Below, one piece after another: positions 51,204 through 59,015 of a stretch of 64,000 nucleotides of DNA. The DNA comes from Sulfopaludibacter sp035551455 (lineage in GTDB: Bacteria > Acidobacteriota > Terriglobia > Bryobacterales > Bryobacteraceae). Both the position numbers and the translations under genes were made by a program. The notes below the pieces were generated by a model. The model did no database searches, was not told where the DNA came from, and was given only the letters and a program-made list of their open reading frames with translations. Numbering within the stretch: position 1 is the stretch's first letter; every line of letters begins with the position of its first letter. The stretch is from positions 28,456 to 92,455 of the forward strand of contig DASZMZ010000319.1 in NCBI GenBank assembly GCA_035551455.1. The letters run 5' to 3'.

Positions 51204-51224
51204 TGGCGGAGGAAGAGGGATTCG
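51204..51224. repeat. Right attachment site within tRNA-Ser 3' end
   Basis: The 21 bp are identical to 44993-45013 and cover CCA, the acceptor 3' strand and part of the T arm. The copy carried by the element restores the tRNA after integration. Confidence 0.9.
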
Positions 51225-51293
51225 AACCCCCGTGCGAGTTACCCCGCAAACGGTTTTCAAGACCGCCGGTTTCAACCACTCACCCATTCCTCC
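51204..51293 (-). tRNA. tRNA-Ser(UGA)
   Basis: Read on the minus strand, the 90-nt gene has a 7-bp acceptor stem (GGAGGAA with TTCCTCC), a Ser-type D arm, an anticodon arm with loop CTTGAAA giving anticodon TGA, a long variable arm (TGCG with CGCA) typical of class II tRNA, a T arm GGGGG-TTCGAAT-CCCTC, discriminator G and an encoded CCA. All stems pair, so the gene is intact even though an element is integrated at its 3' end. Confidence 0.97.
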
Positions 51294-51303
51294 GCACCCT
51301 TTT

Positions 51304-51309
51304 ATTATA
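51304..51309 (-). promoter_or_regulatory. Perfect -10 box for tRNA-Ser
   Basis: TATAAT on the minus strand ends 10 nt before the tRNA 5' end, so transcription would start 3-4 nt upstream of the mature tRNA. A -35 is not clear; the region overlaps the end of the DUF421 gene spacer. Confidence 0.6.
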
Positions 51310-51319
51310 GCGATGGAAT

Positions 51320-51916
51320 TCAGGCGCGTCCGCGCTGCAATAGCTGCTCGAGTTTGGCGTTCAAATCGGCGAATTGCCGCATTACCTCCTTGTGCTGGAC
51401 GGTCTCGGCGTCGGGGAGTTTTCGCTGGATGTAGAATGTGCCGCCCGGTTCGAGGACGCAGCGCTCCACCTCCTCTATGGAATCGAAGCCCTGGCGGTGG
51501 AGCACGGTCATCAATTCGCTGCGGGTGAGCAGTTCCCGGGCGAGGGCGTGCTTGACCAGATGGCCATGCTCGACGAGCGTGGTCGGCTTACCCTCGAACA
51601 ACTGGTCGAGGCGGCGGTGGCGAAAGAGATAACGCACCACCAGATAGTTGAGGCCCAGGAGCGTGACGGCGCCCAGGATTCCGCCGGTGAGCGAATTGTC
51701 GTTGCCGATGATCGCGTTTTGGACGGTATTAGAGAGCGAGAGCAGAACGACTAGGTCGAACGGATTCAGTTGCGCCAGTTCCCTCTTGCCAAAGATGCGC
51801 AGCAGCACGATCAGCGCGATATAGACAATCGCCGGGCGTAGGACCTTTTCAATGACAGGGGTTCCTACTGCGAAAATGTCGTGCCACATCTGGTGCGAAG
51901 CGAGCCACTGGGGCAT
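51320..51916 (-). CDS. DUF421 (YetF-like) membrane protein
   Basis: The 198-residue protein has three N-terminal membrane helices with the DUF421 signature LRIFGKRELAQLNPFDLVVLLSLSNTVQNAIIG (seen as FGKRELAQLNPFDL and LSLSNTVQNA) and a cytosolic domain with GKPTTLVEHGHLV and LTRSELMTVLHRQGF. YetF-type proteins in Bacillus affect spore germination assembly; the role elsewhere is unknown. GGAGG lies 10 nt before the ATG at 51916. Confidence 0.9.
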   Translation of the reverse strand: MPQWLASHQMWHDIFAVGTPVIEKVLRPAIVYIALIVLLRIFGKRELAQLNPFDLVVLLSLSNTVQNAIIGNDNSLTGGILGAVTLLGLNYLVVRYLFRHRRLDQLFEGKPTTLVEHGHLVKHALARELLTRSELMTVLHRQGFDSIEEVERCVLEPGGTFYIQRKLPDAETVQHKEVMRQFADLNAKLEQLLQRGRA

Positions 51917-52217
51917 GCGTAAGGTTCCTCCAACTGCTCGATTATGACCGAATTGGCATGGGCTTCAGGGGAAAGGTCTGGCGCGCGGCTCCGGTCCGGG
52001 TTAAAACAAAAAGAGGGCGCGTGTGGAAACGCTGTGGAAAGTTTCTGAATAACGGGGAAAAGTGAATTGCGCGAATTGATTCCAAAGCACTTCCGGAGCG
52101 CCCCCGGCGGGTGAAGGCACGGTTGTTTTTTCCCCAAGATAAGCCGAACAAAATGCGGCGCGAAAATATTCAAGCCGCGAGCCGCTTGCGAAACGCTAAG
52201 CTAGGTCATTCAATGCC
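51917..52217. other. Intergenic region upstream of dnaB
   Basis: The 301 bp separate divergent DUF421 and dnaB genes and hold no supported gene. Two TGTGGAAA-type words near 52023 and 52034 differ from the DnaA-box consensus at two positions each. A T-rich run is present at about 52125-52131. Confidence 0.6.
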
Positions 52218-53579
52218 ATGTCCGCGATGAACGCGATCGAAAAAGGTCTTCCCACAAACGTTGATGCCGAGCGCTTCGTACTCGGGTCTATTCTGCTGGA
52301 CGACAGTCTTTATGTACAGGCTGCCGGCACGCTCGAGGCCGACGACTTCAGCCTGGAGAAGCACCGGCGCATTTTCCGCCGCATGGGCTCACTGCAGGAG
52401 CGCAACGAGAAGATCGACCGCATTACGGTCGCCAACGAGCTGATGAAGTTTAACGAGCTCGAAGCCTGCGACGGTCTGAGCTACCTGGTTTCGCTCGACG
52501 ACGGCCTGCCGCAGATTCCCAACCTGGACGCCTACATTCGGATCGTCAAGGACAAGGCTGTGTTACGGCGGATCATCTTCGCCTCGCAGACGATGATGAA
52601 TCGCTGCCTGATGGGCGAGGAAGAGCCGGGCGACATTCTGGCCGGCGCCGAAGAGACCCTGCTGAAACTGGGCGAGGCGCGCGTGAAAACGGGCCTGCTC
52701 AATCCCAGTCAGATTCTGGAGGATTATGAAGGCGGCATCAATGCCTTCCTGGATCCCAGCAAACGCATCAAGGGCATCAGCACCGGTTTCGCCAAGTTGG
52801 ACGAGATGACCGGCGGACTGCATGGCGGCGATCTCTTCATCATTGCGGCGCGGCCTTCCATGGGTAAGACGGCGTTTGCGCTGAATATTGCGCAGCACGT
52901 AGCGCTGAAGCTGAAGCAGACCTGCGCGGTGTTCAGCCTGGAAATGTCGAAGGAATCGCTGCTCACCCGTATGCTGTGCGCGACGGCGCGGGTGGACAGC
53001 CAGAAGTTCCGCGGCGGATATCTGAATCAGGAGGAGCGGCGGAAGCTGGGTCATGGACTGCATGAACTTGCCGAGGCCCCGCTCTATATCGACGACACTC
53101 CGGGCGTACACCTCATGGACATGCACGCCAAATTGCGGCGGCTGCAGTCGGAGCGGAAGCTCGGCCTGGTGATTGTGGACTACCTGCAGTTGATGAGCGG
53201 ACGCGGCAGATTTGAGAATCGCAACCAGGAAGTGAGCGCCCTTTCCCGCGGCATGAAGCTGCTGGCCAAGGAAATGAACGTCCCCATGATGGTGCTCTCG
53301 CAGTTGAGCCGCGCCGTGGAAACGCGGCAGGGCGACCACCGGCCGCAGTTGAGCGACCTGCGCGAATCGGGATCCATCGAGCAGGATGCCGACGTAGTCG
53401 GCTTCATCTTCCGGGAGGAAGTCTACAATCGCGATCGCGAAGATTTGCGCGGGCTGGCCGAGTTCATCGTCGCCAAGCAGCGTAATGGTCCGGTGGGCAC
53501 GGTGAATATGGTCTTTCTGCACGCCCAGACGAAGTTCGAGAATCGGGCGGAGGACACAGGCGAGCTGCCGGAGGAGTAG
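52218..53579 (+). CDS. dnaB: Replicative DNA helicase
   Basis: The 453-residue helicase has the N-terminal DnaB domain (LPTNVDAERFVLGSILLDD) and the RecA-like motor with Walker A ARPSMGKTA at 211-219, FSLEMSKE, Walker B VIVDYLQLM, SRGMKLLAKE, LSQLSRAVE and the arginine-finger region LRESGSIEQDADVV. It unwinds DNA at the fork as a hexamer. No rplI partner is adjacent, unlike many bacteria where rplI-dnaB are linked; here rplI is 43 kb away. Start at 52218 or the second ATG at 52227. Confidence 0.97.
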   Translation: MSAMNAIEKGLPTNVDAERFVLGSILLDDSLYVQAAGTLEADDFSLEKHRRIFRRMGSLQERNEKIDRITVANELMKFNELEACDGLSYLVSLDDGLPQIPNLDAYIRIVKDKAVLRRIIFASQTMMNRCLMGEEEPGDILAGAEETLLKLGEARVKTGLLNPSQILEDYEGGINAFLDPSKRIKGISTGFAKLDEMTGGLHGGDLFIIAARPSMGKTAFALNIAQHVALKLKQTCAVFSLEMSKESLLTRMLCATARVDSQKFRGGYLNQEERRKLGHGLHELAEAPLYIDDTPGVHLMDMHAKLRRLQSERKLGLVIVDYLQLMSGRGRFENRNQEVSALSRGMKLLAKEMNVPMMVLSQLSRAVETRQGDHRPQLSDLRESGSIEQDADVVGFIFREEVYNRDREDLRGLAEFIVAKQRNGPVGTVNMVFLHAQTKFENRAEDTGELPEE

Positions 53580-53590
53580 GGACCAGAAGC

Positions 53591-54208
53591 CTAGCGGCCG
53601 CGGCTCTGATCGGTGCCGCGTGCCACGTGCAGATCCGCGGTTAGAAACGCGATGGTGCGAATCTGTTCGCGGAGCGTGCTGAACTTCACCAGCTCGGCGG
53701 CGGCTCGAAGCTGCTCCATCTCGGCGGGGGCGATGGCGCGAAGATAACGGTCGGCGCGCTCGCGGTAGGAGTAGCCGGAGTAATCGACTTTGCCGGCGGT
53801 CACCACCTGCATCAGGAGATCCCAGAAGGTCTGACGTTGGAACAGAGTCTTGCGCGAGACCGCGTCGCGCGGGATTTCGATGGGGCTGCGGCCGCCGCGC
53901 AGGATGGCCTTGACGCAGCCGGACGCAGCGAAGGGGCGGGTCGGGTCGGGATCCGGAAAAGTCGCCAGCAGTTCGCGGATGCTCTCGGGGTCGGTCTGCC
54001 AGCCGGTCCAGCGGAAGCGGGATGCACCGCTGACCAGGGAGCCGCGCAAGAGCAGTTCGGCGATCCGCGCTGCGTCCTTGCCGGTGACGCCGAGCATGTG
54101 TTCCACGAGATCTCGAACGGGCAGTTCCTGCACCACCACGGCGGAGAGCGCAATCGATTCGGCGGCTTCCGAACTGAGCTTCACGCGAATGGTTTGCGGT
54201 AACGCCAT
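53591..54208 (-). CDS. Conserved hypothetical protein
   Basis: The 205-residue protein is not recognised. It has an N-terminal beta-rich part (LPQTIRVKLSSEAAESIALSAVVVQELPVRDLVEHML, noted here as IRVKLSSEAAE and ELPVRDLVEHML), a RFRWTGW segment, and a helical C-terminus with YSYRERADRYLR. There is no signal peptide, membrane helix or cysteine motif. It is convergent with dnaB (12 bp) and divergent from the next small gene. Conservation in related genomes is expected but cannot be checked here. Confidence 0.65.
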   Translation of the reverse strand: MALPQTIRVKLSSEAAESIALSAVVVQELPVRDLVEHMLGVTGKDAARIAELLLRGSLVSGASRFRWTGWQTDPESIRELLATFPDPDPTRPFAASGCVKAILRGGRSPIEIPRDAVSRKTLFQRQTFWDLLMQVVTAGKVDYSGYSYRERADRYLRAIAPAEMEQLRAAAELVKFSTLREQIRTIAFLTADLHVARGTDQSRGR

Positions 54209-54235
54209 ACTTTGATTTCACGCTAGCATAAGTCC

Positions 54236-54511
54236 GTGACCTCTCTGGAAAAGGTTCTGGCGGAAACGCGCCGGTACGATCATGCTCTGCTGGATTTTTC
54301 GGCGCGCGAACACAGCGGCGGTGTCGAACTGGTGATCCAGATGAAGAATCGCGACCTGGGCCTGCACACATACTATGCGCCGGTGCATGAGCGCGACATC
54401 GAGCATCCGCAGTTTCCGTGGACCTTCCAGCGCTACCTGTACGATTGCATGCACGATTATCTGGTGGAGATGTTTCTGCATACGCCGCAGAGCCTCGAGG
54501 GCCGTCCTTGA
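54236..54511 (+). CDS. Conserved hypothetical small protein
   Basis: A 91-residue soluble protein of mixed alpha/beta type (YDHALLDFSAREHSGG, LVIQMKNRDLGLHTYYAP, FQRYLYDCMHDYLVEMF). It overlaps the methyltransferase gene by 4 bp (TTGA), so the two are translated together; a functional link with that enzyme is likely. It starts with GTG at 54236. No family is recognised. Confidence 0.72.
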   Translation: MTSLEKVLAETRRYDHALLDFSAREHSGGVELVIQMKNRDLGLHTYYAPVHERDIEHPQFPWTFQRYLYDCMHDYLVEMFLHTPQSLEGRP

Positions 54512-55473
54512 CTGAGGCCGGCGAACTGCTTGCGGAGGAAATCCGGCGTGACGGTCCGGTGGCTTTCCGGCGCTTCATGGAAGTCGCGCTGTATCATCCC
54601 GAGCACGGCTACTATCGCCGGGCGCGCGATCCTTTCGGGCGCGAGGGCGACTTCTTCACCGCCGAACAGGTGCAGCCGGTCTTCGGCAACCTGATGGCGG
54701 CGCGGGTGCGGCAGTTGTATCGCGCAATGGGCGCTCCGCCGGATTTCACAGTGGTGGAGTTGGGAGCGGGTCGCGGCGAGATGGCGGAGGCGTTTGCGGA
54801 GTGGCTGTACGTTCCGCTGGATGTCGCTTCGGGCGAACTGCCGGACGGCTTCACCGGCGTCATCTTCTCTAACGAGTTCTTCGATGCCCTGCCGGTGGAT
54901 GCCGCGGTTTTCCGCGACGGCGCTTTTCGTGAACGCCGTGTGACGCTCGCAGGCGATGATTTTGTTTGGGTGGAGGGCGGCGGCGTATCCCCGGAAGTGG
55001 AAGAATTTCTCCGCCGCTGGTTTCCGGAACCGGAAGAGGGCCGGTGCTACGAAGCGAATCCCGAGGCGATCCGGTGGATGAAGCGCGCGGCACGGTCTCT
55101 GCGGTCCGGGTACATGTTCACCATCGACTATGGCTTCACGCGCCGGGAGTCGGTACGCTTTCCGGCGGGAACGTTGATGGGATATCGCCGGCACACAGCT
55201 CGCGAAAATGTTCTGGAGGATCCGGGGGCGCGCGACATCACGGCGCACGTGAACTTCAGCGCGCTGGAGGAAACCGGCACAGCGTGCGGCTTCGTCACGG
55301 AGCGTTTTGAAACGCTGGCGCAAACAATTCTCGCGGCCGGAGAAGAAGATCAGTTCGCCGCTGCGATCAGTTCGCCGGACGCGGCTGAAGAACTGCGGCG
55401 GCGGATGCAGTTGAAGACCCTGCTATTCGGTATGGGCGAGACTTTTCGCGTAATGATTCAGCGGAAGGCCTGA
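54508..55473 (+). CDS. SAM-dependent methyltransferase, MidA/NDUFAF7-like
   Basis: The 321-residue protein has the DUF185/MidA arrangement: GPVAFRRFMEVALYHPEHGYY at the start (short pieces RFMEVALY and HPEHGYY), GDFFTAEQVQPVFG, the SAM loop VVELGAGRGEMA, SNEFFDALPV, TIDYGFTRRE and GTLMGYRRH. NDUFAF7 dimethylates an Arg of complex I; the bacterial substrate is uncertain. TTG at 54508 overlaps the previous stop. It is not linked to nuo genes here. Confidence 0.9.
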   Translation: MTEAGELLAEEIRRDGPVAFRRFMEVALYHPEHGYYRRARDPFGREGDFFTAEQVQPVFGNLMAARVRQLYRAMGAPPDFTVVELGAGRGEMAEAFAEWLYVPLDVASGELPDGFTGVIFSNEFFDALPVDAAVFRDGAFRERRVTLAGDDFVWVEGGGVSPEVEEFLRRWFPEPEEGRCYEANPEAIRWMKRAARSLRSGYMFTIDYGFTRRESVRFPAGTLMGYRRHTARENVLEDPGARDITAHVNFSALEETGTACGFVTERFETLAQTILAAGEEDQFAAAISSPDAAEELRRRMQLKTLLFGMGETFRVMIQRKA

Positions 55474-55520
55474 CTCGGTAGGGGGAGGAGAACCGGAGGG
55501 AAAAGCCTTAAACAATGAAA

Positions 55521-55543
55521 AAGGCCCCAAAAACCGGGGCCTT
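55521..55543 (-). terminator. Intrinsic terminator for the 20-residue peptide gene
   Basis: AAGGCCCC (55521-55528) and GGGGCCTT (55536-55543) form a perfect 8-bp stem with a 7-nt loop. On the minus strand the stem runs into TTTTTCATTG, a proper U-run, 46 bp after the stop of the small gene. Confidence 0.85.
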
Positions 55544-55588
55544 GGAGTGGAACCTGTTTGCTTGCCCTTCTTCAGGGCTCGCCCAACG

Positions 55589-55651
55589 CTACTTCTTTTT
55601 CTTCGGAGCAGCCTTTTTCTTCGGGGCGGCCTTCTTGGTTGCGCTCTTCAT
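55589..55651 (-). CDS. Very small Lys/Ala/Pro-rich basic peptide (20 aa)
   Basis: The frame encodes a 20-residue peptide that is half lysine, with the unit KKAAPKK repeated twice, resembling the tails of histone H1-like proteins. It begins with ATG at 55651, preceded by GGGAGAATC (a good ribosome site), and is followed by a clear intrinsic terminator on the same strand. The upstream region is AT-rich and would hold the promoter. A frame extending further upstream exists but is rich in rare features and lacks a start signal. Independent expression signals make this a real short gene candidate; DNA or RNA binding is inferred. Confidence 0.65.
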   Translation of the reverse strand: MKSATKKAAPKKKAAPKKKK

Positions 55652-55911
55652 CGATTGATTCTCCCTAACATCAAATTTTGCGATTCGAAAATCGCAATGT
55701 GATTCATATATAAGGTTGTTCGAGACGAAAGTCAAGAAAAAAATGAATGTAAGCTCTCGTTTCAACTTTTCGACTTCGCGTGCGCGGAAAAAATTTCTTG
55801 CGCGAGACCGCGTGAGGTCAAATCTTGCGGAGCCATTCGACTCGTACATGCAATTGAAGAGCCCGAAGCGATAAGATCGTAGCGGATCGAGTCCTTGAAC
55901 ACTGAGCAATC

Positions 55912-56496
55912 ATGCTACTGCCGTTATGGCTTGCAATTCACGCCGCCGATGGAGACCCTGACCTCGTCCTGCGCCTGCAGCGACGCGATCCGCAGGCTCT
56001 GGCGGAACTCTACGACCGGTACGGACGAATCGTCTTCTCGTTAATTTTGCGAGTGGTGCGCGATGCAGCGACCGCCGAAGACCTGGTGCAGGAGACTTTC
56101 CTGCGCGTGTGGAACCGAGTGCACGGCTTTGACGCGGAGAAGGGCGCCATCGCACCCTGGCTGCTGGCGGTGGCGCGCAATCGAGCGATCGATTACTTGC
56201 GCAGTGTGGCGGGCCGCGAGCGCAACGCCATGGAATTCGAAGAGACCGATCATCCGGCGCTCTACGTGGACATGGAGCAGGACATTCTTACCAGCGATAA
56301 GGCGCGGGTGATCAAGGGCGCCCTGCAGAAACTAAATGCCAACCAGCGGCAGGTGATCGAGCTGGCGTACTTCGAAGGACTTTCCCAAACCGAAATGGCA
56401 GAGCGCATGGGCCAGCCGTTAGGCACCGTCAAGACCTGGGTGCGAACGGCACTGAAGAATTTACGCGACGAACTGGGCGCGGCGGTGTCGGTATGA
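55912..56496 (+). CDS. ECF RNA polymerase sigma factor (SigK-like group)
   Basis: The 194-residue sigma factor has region 2 (ALAELYDRYGRIVFSLILRVV, AEDLVQETFLRVWNR, WLLAVARNRAIDYLR) and region 4 (LNANQRQVIELAYFEGLSQTEMAERM, TVKTWVRTALKNLRDEL), quoted in pieces such as AEDLVQETFLRVW. The order with a downstream RskA-like membrane anti-sigma matches the SigK/RskA (ECF19) family. Its stop overlaps the anti-sigma ATG by 4 bp. The ATG at 55912 has only a weak upstream GAG. Confidence 0.93.
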   Translation: MLLPLWLAIHAADGDPDLVLRLQRRDPQALAELYDRYGRIVFSLILRVVRDAATAEDLVQETFLRVWNRVHGFDAEKGAIAPWLLAVARNRAIDYLRSVAGRERNAMEFEETDHPALYVDMEQDILTSDKARVIKGALQKLNANQRQVIELAYFEGLSQTEMAERMGQPLGTVKTWVRTALKNLRDELGAAVSV

Positions 56497-57224
56497 ATCA
56501 CGAAGAATTGCGTGATCAGTACGAACTCTATGCGCTGGGCGTGGCCGACGAACCGGAGCGCAGCGAGATCCGCGAACACTTGAATCGCGGCTGTGAGGTC
56601 TGCATGGCAGAGATGAAGCGCGCCCGGCAGATGTCCGCGCTGCTGGGAGGGACGGTGACGGCGGCTGCGCCTTCGCCCAAACTGCGGCGGAGGATCCTGG
56701 CCGCGACGGGCTACGAACAGAAACGCTTCGGCTGGGCGCCGTTCCTGGCTGCCGCGCTGCTGCTGTCGCTGTTCGCGGTCTTCTACTTTAGCGGCCGCGA
56801 GTGGGACTTCGCGCATCTGGCCGAACGCCTGGACCGCCAACTGCGCGCCCAGACCATTGAGTTGACGCGGCTGCACGAGGCGTTCACCATTCTGAATAGT
56901 CCGAACGCGACCGTCAGCTTCTTCGGAGCCGGGCCCAAGGGTAAGGTCTTCGTGGATCCGGCGGAGGGTGTGCTGCTGATCGCGTCCAATCTGCCGGCGG
57001 CTCAGCCGGGCAAGACGTATGAGATGTGGGTGATCCCCAACGGAGGCAAGGGCACTCCGATTCCGGCGGGCACTTTCCAATCCGGCGCGGGTGGGTCCGC
57101 CATGCACATTCAGCGGGGACCGGTGGACGTGAGCACGAAGCCGGTGATTGCGGTGACGCTGGAACCGGAGAGCGGGTCGGCCGCGCCCACGTCCCAGCCT
57201 TTGTTCGCGGCTCCGGTGCAGTAG
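56493..57224 (+). CDS. Anti-sigma-K factor RskA-like membrane protein
   Basis: The 243-residue protein has an N-terminal cytosolic anti-sigma domain (ELRDQYELYALGVADEPE, HLNRGCEVC), one membrane helix at about 88-105 (APFLAAALLLSLFAVFYF) and a periplasmic RskA domain (NATVSFFGAGPKGKVF, AQPGKTYEMWVIP, PIPAGTFQ). It would sequester the upstream ECF sigma until proteolysis or redox release. Translational coupling by ATGA keeps the pair stoichiometric. Confidence 0.92.
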   Translation: MNHEELRDQYELYALGVADEPERSEIREHLNRGCEVCMAEMKRARQMSALLGGTVTAAAPSPKLRRRILAATGYEQKRFGWAPFLAAALLLSLFAVFYFSGREWDFAHLAERLDRQLRAQTIELTRLHEAFTILNSPNATVSFFGAGPKGKVFVDPAEGVLLIASNLPAAQPGKTYEMWVIPNGGKGTPIPAGTFQSGAGGSAMHIQRGPVDVSTKPVIAVTLEPESGSAAPTSQPLFAAPVQ

Positions 57225-57242
57225 GCCACCGCTGCCATTGGC

Positions 57243-57641
57243 TTACGCTACCGGGAGGAATTGGCGGCGGGCGAAGATGGCTTGGGTCTCGGGCTTGGTG
57301 AGGGCCCAGATGCCGTAGATGCCGAGCGCAGTGCCGATGGGAAGGTGGAGCAGGTAGAGCCCGGAAACCACCAGCATGAAGATGCGCGACCACGACGCCA
57401 TCTTCAGGAGCGCGATGCCTCCCACCAGACTGGGCAGCGAGAAGACCAGGCACACGATGAAGAGCACGCCGCCGAATCCGCTGATCAACGGCACAGCGAC
57501 GGCGGCGTCATTGGGCTGAGCCGTTGAACCCACAATCCCGGCGATTCCGCCGAACAGCGACAGAAACGCTACGGCCGCGAGCACACCCATGCCGCCGAGA
57601 ACGACGTGGAGAATGCCGATAATCTTGAGATGTTGCTCCAT
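57243..57641 (-). CDS. Small four-helix membrane protein, unknown function
   Basis: A 132-residue protein of four hydrophobic segments (IIGILHVVLGGMGVLAAVAFL, LISGFGGVLFIVCLVFSL, LVGGIALLKMASWSRIFML, LYLLHLPIGTALGIYGIWAL), with a short cytosolic C-terminus. Similar small polytopic proteins are frequent in Acidobacteriota. It lies 9 bp after the sheath-protein gene stop on the same strand, so the two may be co-transcribed. No role can be given. Confidence 0.75.
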   Translation of the reverse strand: MEQHLKIIGILHVVLGGMGVLAAVAFLSLFGGIAGIVGSTAQPNDAAVAVPLISGFGGVLFIVCLVFSLPSLVGGIALLKMASWSRIFMLVVSGLYLLHLPIGTALGIYGIWALTKPETQAIFARRQFLPVA

Positions 57642-57650
57642 TTCCGCATC

Positions 57651-59015
57651 CTACTCCCATTTCCCGGCGAGCGCTTTCGCGGGTTTGGCCACCGATTGAA
57701 AGCGAACCAGGCGGACCCGGTCCGTGCCCTTCATCGTGGCGAGAGGCATGAAGCCGCGATCGAGCAGCAATTCGGCTGAGGTCTCGGTGAGCAGGACTTC
57801 AGCGCACGGCTTCACTTCGCTGGCACCATCGACTTTGTAGACATGCAGCGGCAGATTATCGATATCCTGCACGAGACCGGGACGCATGCGCCAGCCGTGG
57901 CGGGTGAAGGCTTCGCCCAAGAGGTAGGCCAGGGCGATGGACGGATTGCCCCAGAGATAGCGCTGATGCTGAGGAGGCGTGGGCATTTCTTCGAAGCTGA
58001 AGGTCTCGGCGGAATCGGTGGCCTCGCCGTACGGCAGGCGCAGCAGGAAGCGCGGCAGGGCGAGTCCGATCCAGCGTGCGCTCAGAGAACTACGCAAGTC
58101 GCCGAAAACTTCTTCAATACCCACGACGTCCGGCGACAGACCGGCCAGCACGGGCGCATTCGCATTTTGCGCCAGCGCGGCCACACGTTGGAGCGCCGCT
58201 TCGTCGCTCTTGCCGAAGGCGTAGAGACCGGCCACGACCGCGAGAGGGTCGCCATCGAAGGCGCGGGCGAGGTCGGCCAGGCCCGTGCCGGCGGTCAACT
58301 CTTCCTGCGGCAAATCCATGAGGTAGATTTTCAATTCTTCGCCGGTCTCCAGACGGCGTACGAGGAAATACAATCCACGCCACGCGGCTTCGAGGGCTTG
58401 GAATTCAGGATGGTGGAGCAGGACGCGCATCTCGCCGGTGATGGCGTCATCGATGCGGGCGAGCCAGGCGGGGCGGCGCAGATCGGGATTTTCGGTGGCG
58501 TATTTGCCGACCACTTCGCTGAGCATCCGGTCCCAGGTGCTGCGCGAAGGCTCGGGGGCTCGGGCGGGGGCGGCTTCGCCGGTCATCATGGCGAGGAGGT
58601 CGGCGCCAGAGACGTTGGCGAGTTTGGGATCGGGCGCGTTGGCGCGCGGTTCCATCTCGGCCACGGCGGCGTCGAAGGTGGCGGGATTGTCCATGCGCTT
58701 GCGCAGATCGCGTAATTGCTGAAAGACAGGTACGTGGGCCAGAAGCTGGTCGGGGTGGAAGTCGTCGAGTTCTTTGAAGCGGATTGCGACCTCGACGTTG
58801 CCGAACGGCAGACGAAGTTCGGGGGCCATGAGGGCCATGACTTCATCGAAGTTGTCGCGGTCGATCTCGACGAGACGGCGATTCCGTCCGGAGCCGCCGC
58901 TGAAATTGCCGGCCACGAGTATTCTGAAAGGTTCATCCGGGTCGACCGGCGTCGCGCGCTGCGGCTGGTCCGCGACATCGATCTCGACGGACGCCAGCGT
59001 ATTGGTTCGAGCCAT
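57651..59015 (-). CDS. TssB-TssC fusion, type VI-like contractile sheath protein
   Basis: The 454-residue protein fuses the two sheath subunits. Residues about 25-125 match TssB/VipA (FRILVAGNFSG at 30-40, DNFDEVMA near 55, FKELDDFHPDQLL near 80-92). Residues about 155-454 match TssC/VipB (AAWRGLYFLV around 211-219, LPRFLLRLPYG near 320-330, YLWGNPSIALAYLL near 353-366). Sheath proteins form the contractile tube around the Hcp rod. No other T6SS or phage-tail gene is within the window. It is divergent from the FAH gene, with ATG at 59015, and may be co-transcribed with the small membrane protein. Confidence 0.87.
   Translation of the reverse strand: MARTNTLASVEIDVADQPQRATPVDPDEPFRILVAGNFSGGSGRNRRLVEIDRDNFDEVMALMAPELRLPFGNVEVAIRFKELDDFHPDQLLAHVPVFQQLRDLRKRMDNPATFDAAVAEMEPRANAPDPKLANVSGADLLAMMTGEAAPARAPEPSRSTWDRMLSEVVGKYATENPDLRRPAWLARIDDAITGEMRVLLHHPEFQALEAAWRGLYFLVRRLETGEELKIYLMDLPQEELTAGTGLADLARAFDGDPLAVVAGLYAFGKSDEAALQRVAALAQNANAPVLAGLSPDVVGIEEVFGDLRSSLSARWIGLALPRFLLRLPYGEATDSAETFSFEEMPTPPQHQRYLWGNPSIALAYLLGEAFTRHGWRMRPGLVQDIDNLPLHVYKVDGASEVKPCAEVLLTETSAELLLDRGFMPLATMKGTDRVRLVRFQSVAKPAKALAGKWE

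Larger units (their letters stand above)
44993..51224. mobile_element. 6.2-kb integrative element in tRNA-Ser(UGA)
   Basis: Exact 21-bp direct repeats at 44993-45013 and 51204-51224 bound the region. The right copy is the 3' end of an intact tRNA-Ser gene, and a tyrosine integrase gene lies next to it, which is the classic layout of an island integrated at a tRNA 3' end. Between them are an excisionase-like gene, a Rep-like gene, four coupled small ORFs, a serine recombinase and two cargo membrane genes. Base composition inside looks less GC-rich than the flanks by eye, and gene order shows no relation to the core genome. No conjugation, capsid or packaging gene is recognised, so it is not self-transmissible by any visible means. 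Confidence 0.9.

Noticed and set aside
49697..51310. A 537-codon plus-strand frame opposite the integrase
   Set aside because: The opposite strand has all tyrosine-recombinase residues; the frame's end (EEEGFEPP) is the reverse translation of the tRNA 3' end.
52020..52045. DnaA-box-like words upstream of dnaB as a sign of a replication origin
   Set aside because: Both words miss the consensus at two positions, are too few, and no dnaA/dnaN or AT-rich unwinding region is nearby.
52563..54578. A 671-codon minus-strand frame across dnaB and the next genes
   Set aside because: It is antisense to dnaB and has an Arg/Pro-rich low-complexity translation typical of shadow frames.
55652..55909. A longer minus-strand frame fused upstream of the 20-residue peptide
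   Set aside because: The upstream part is AT-rich with no ribosome site, while a good site sits directly before the short frame.
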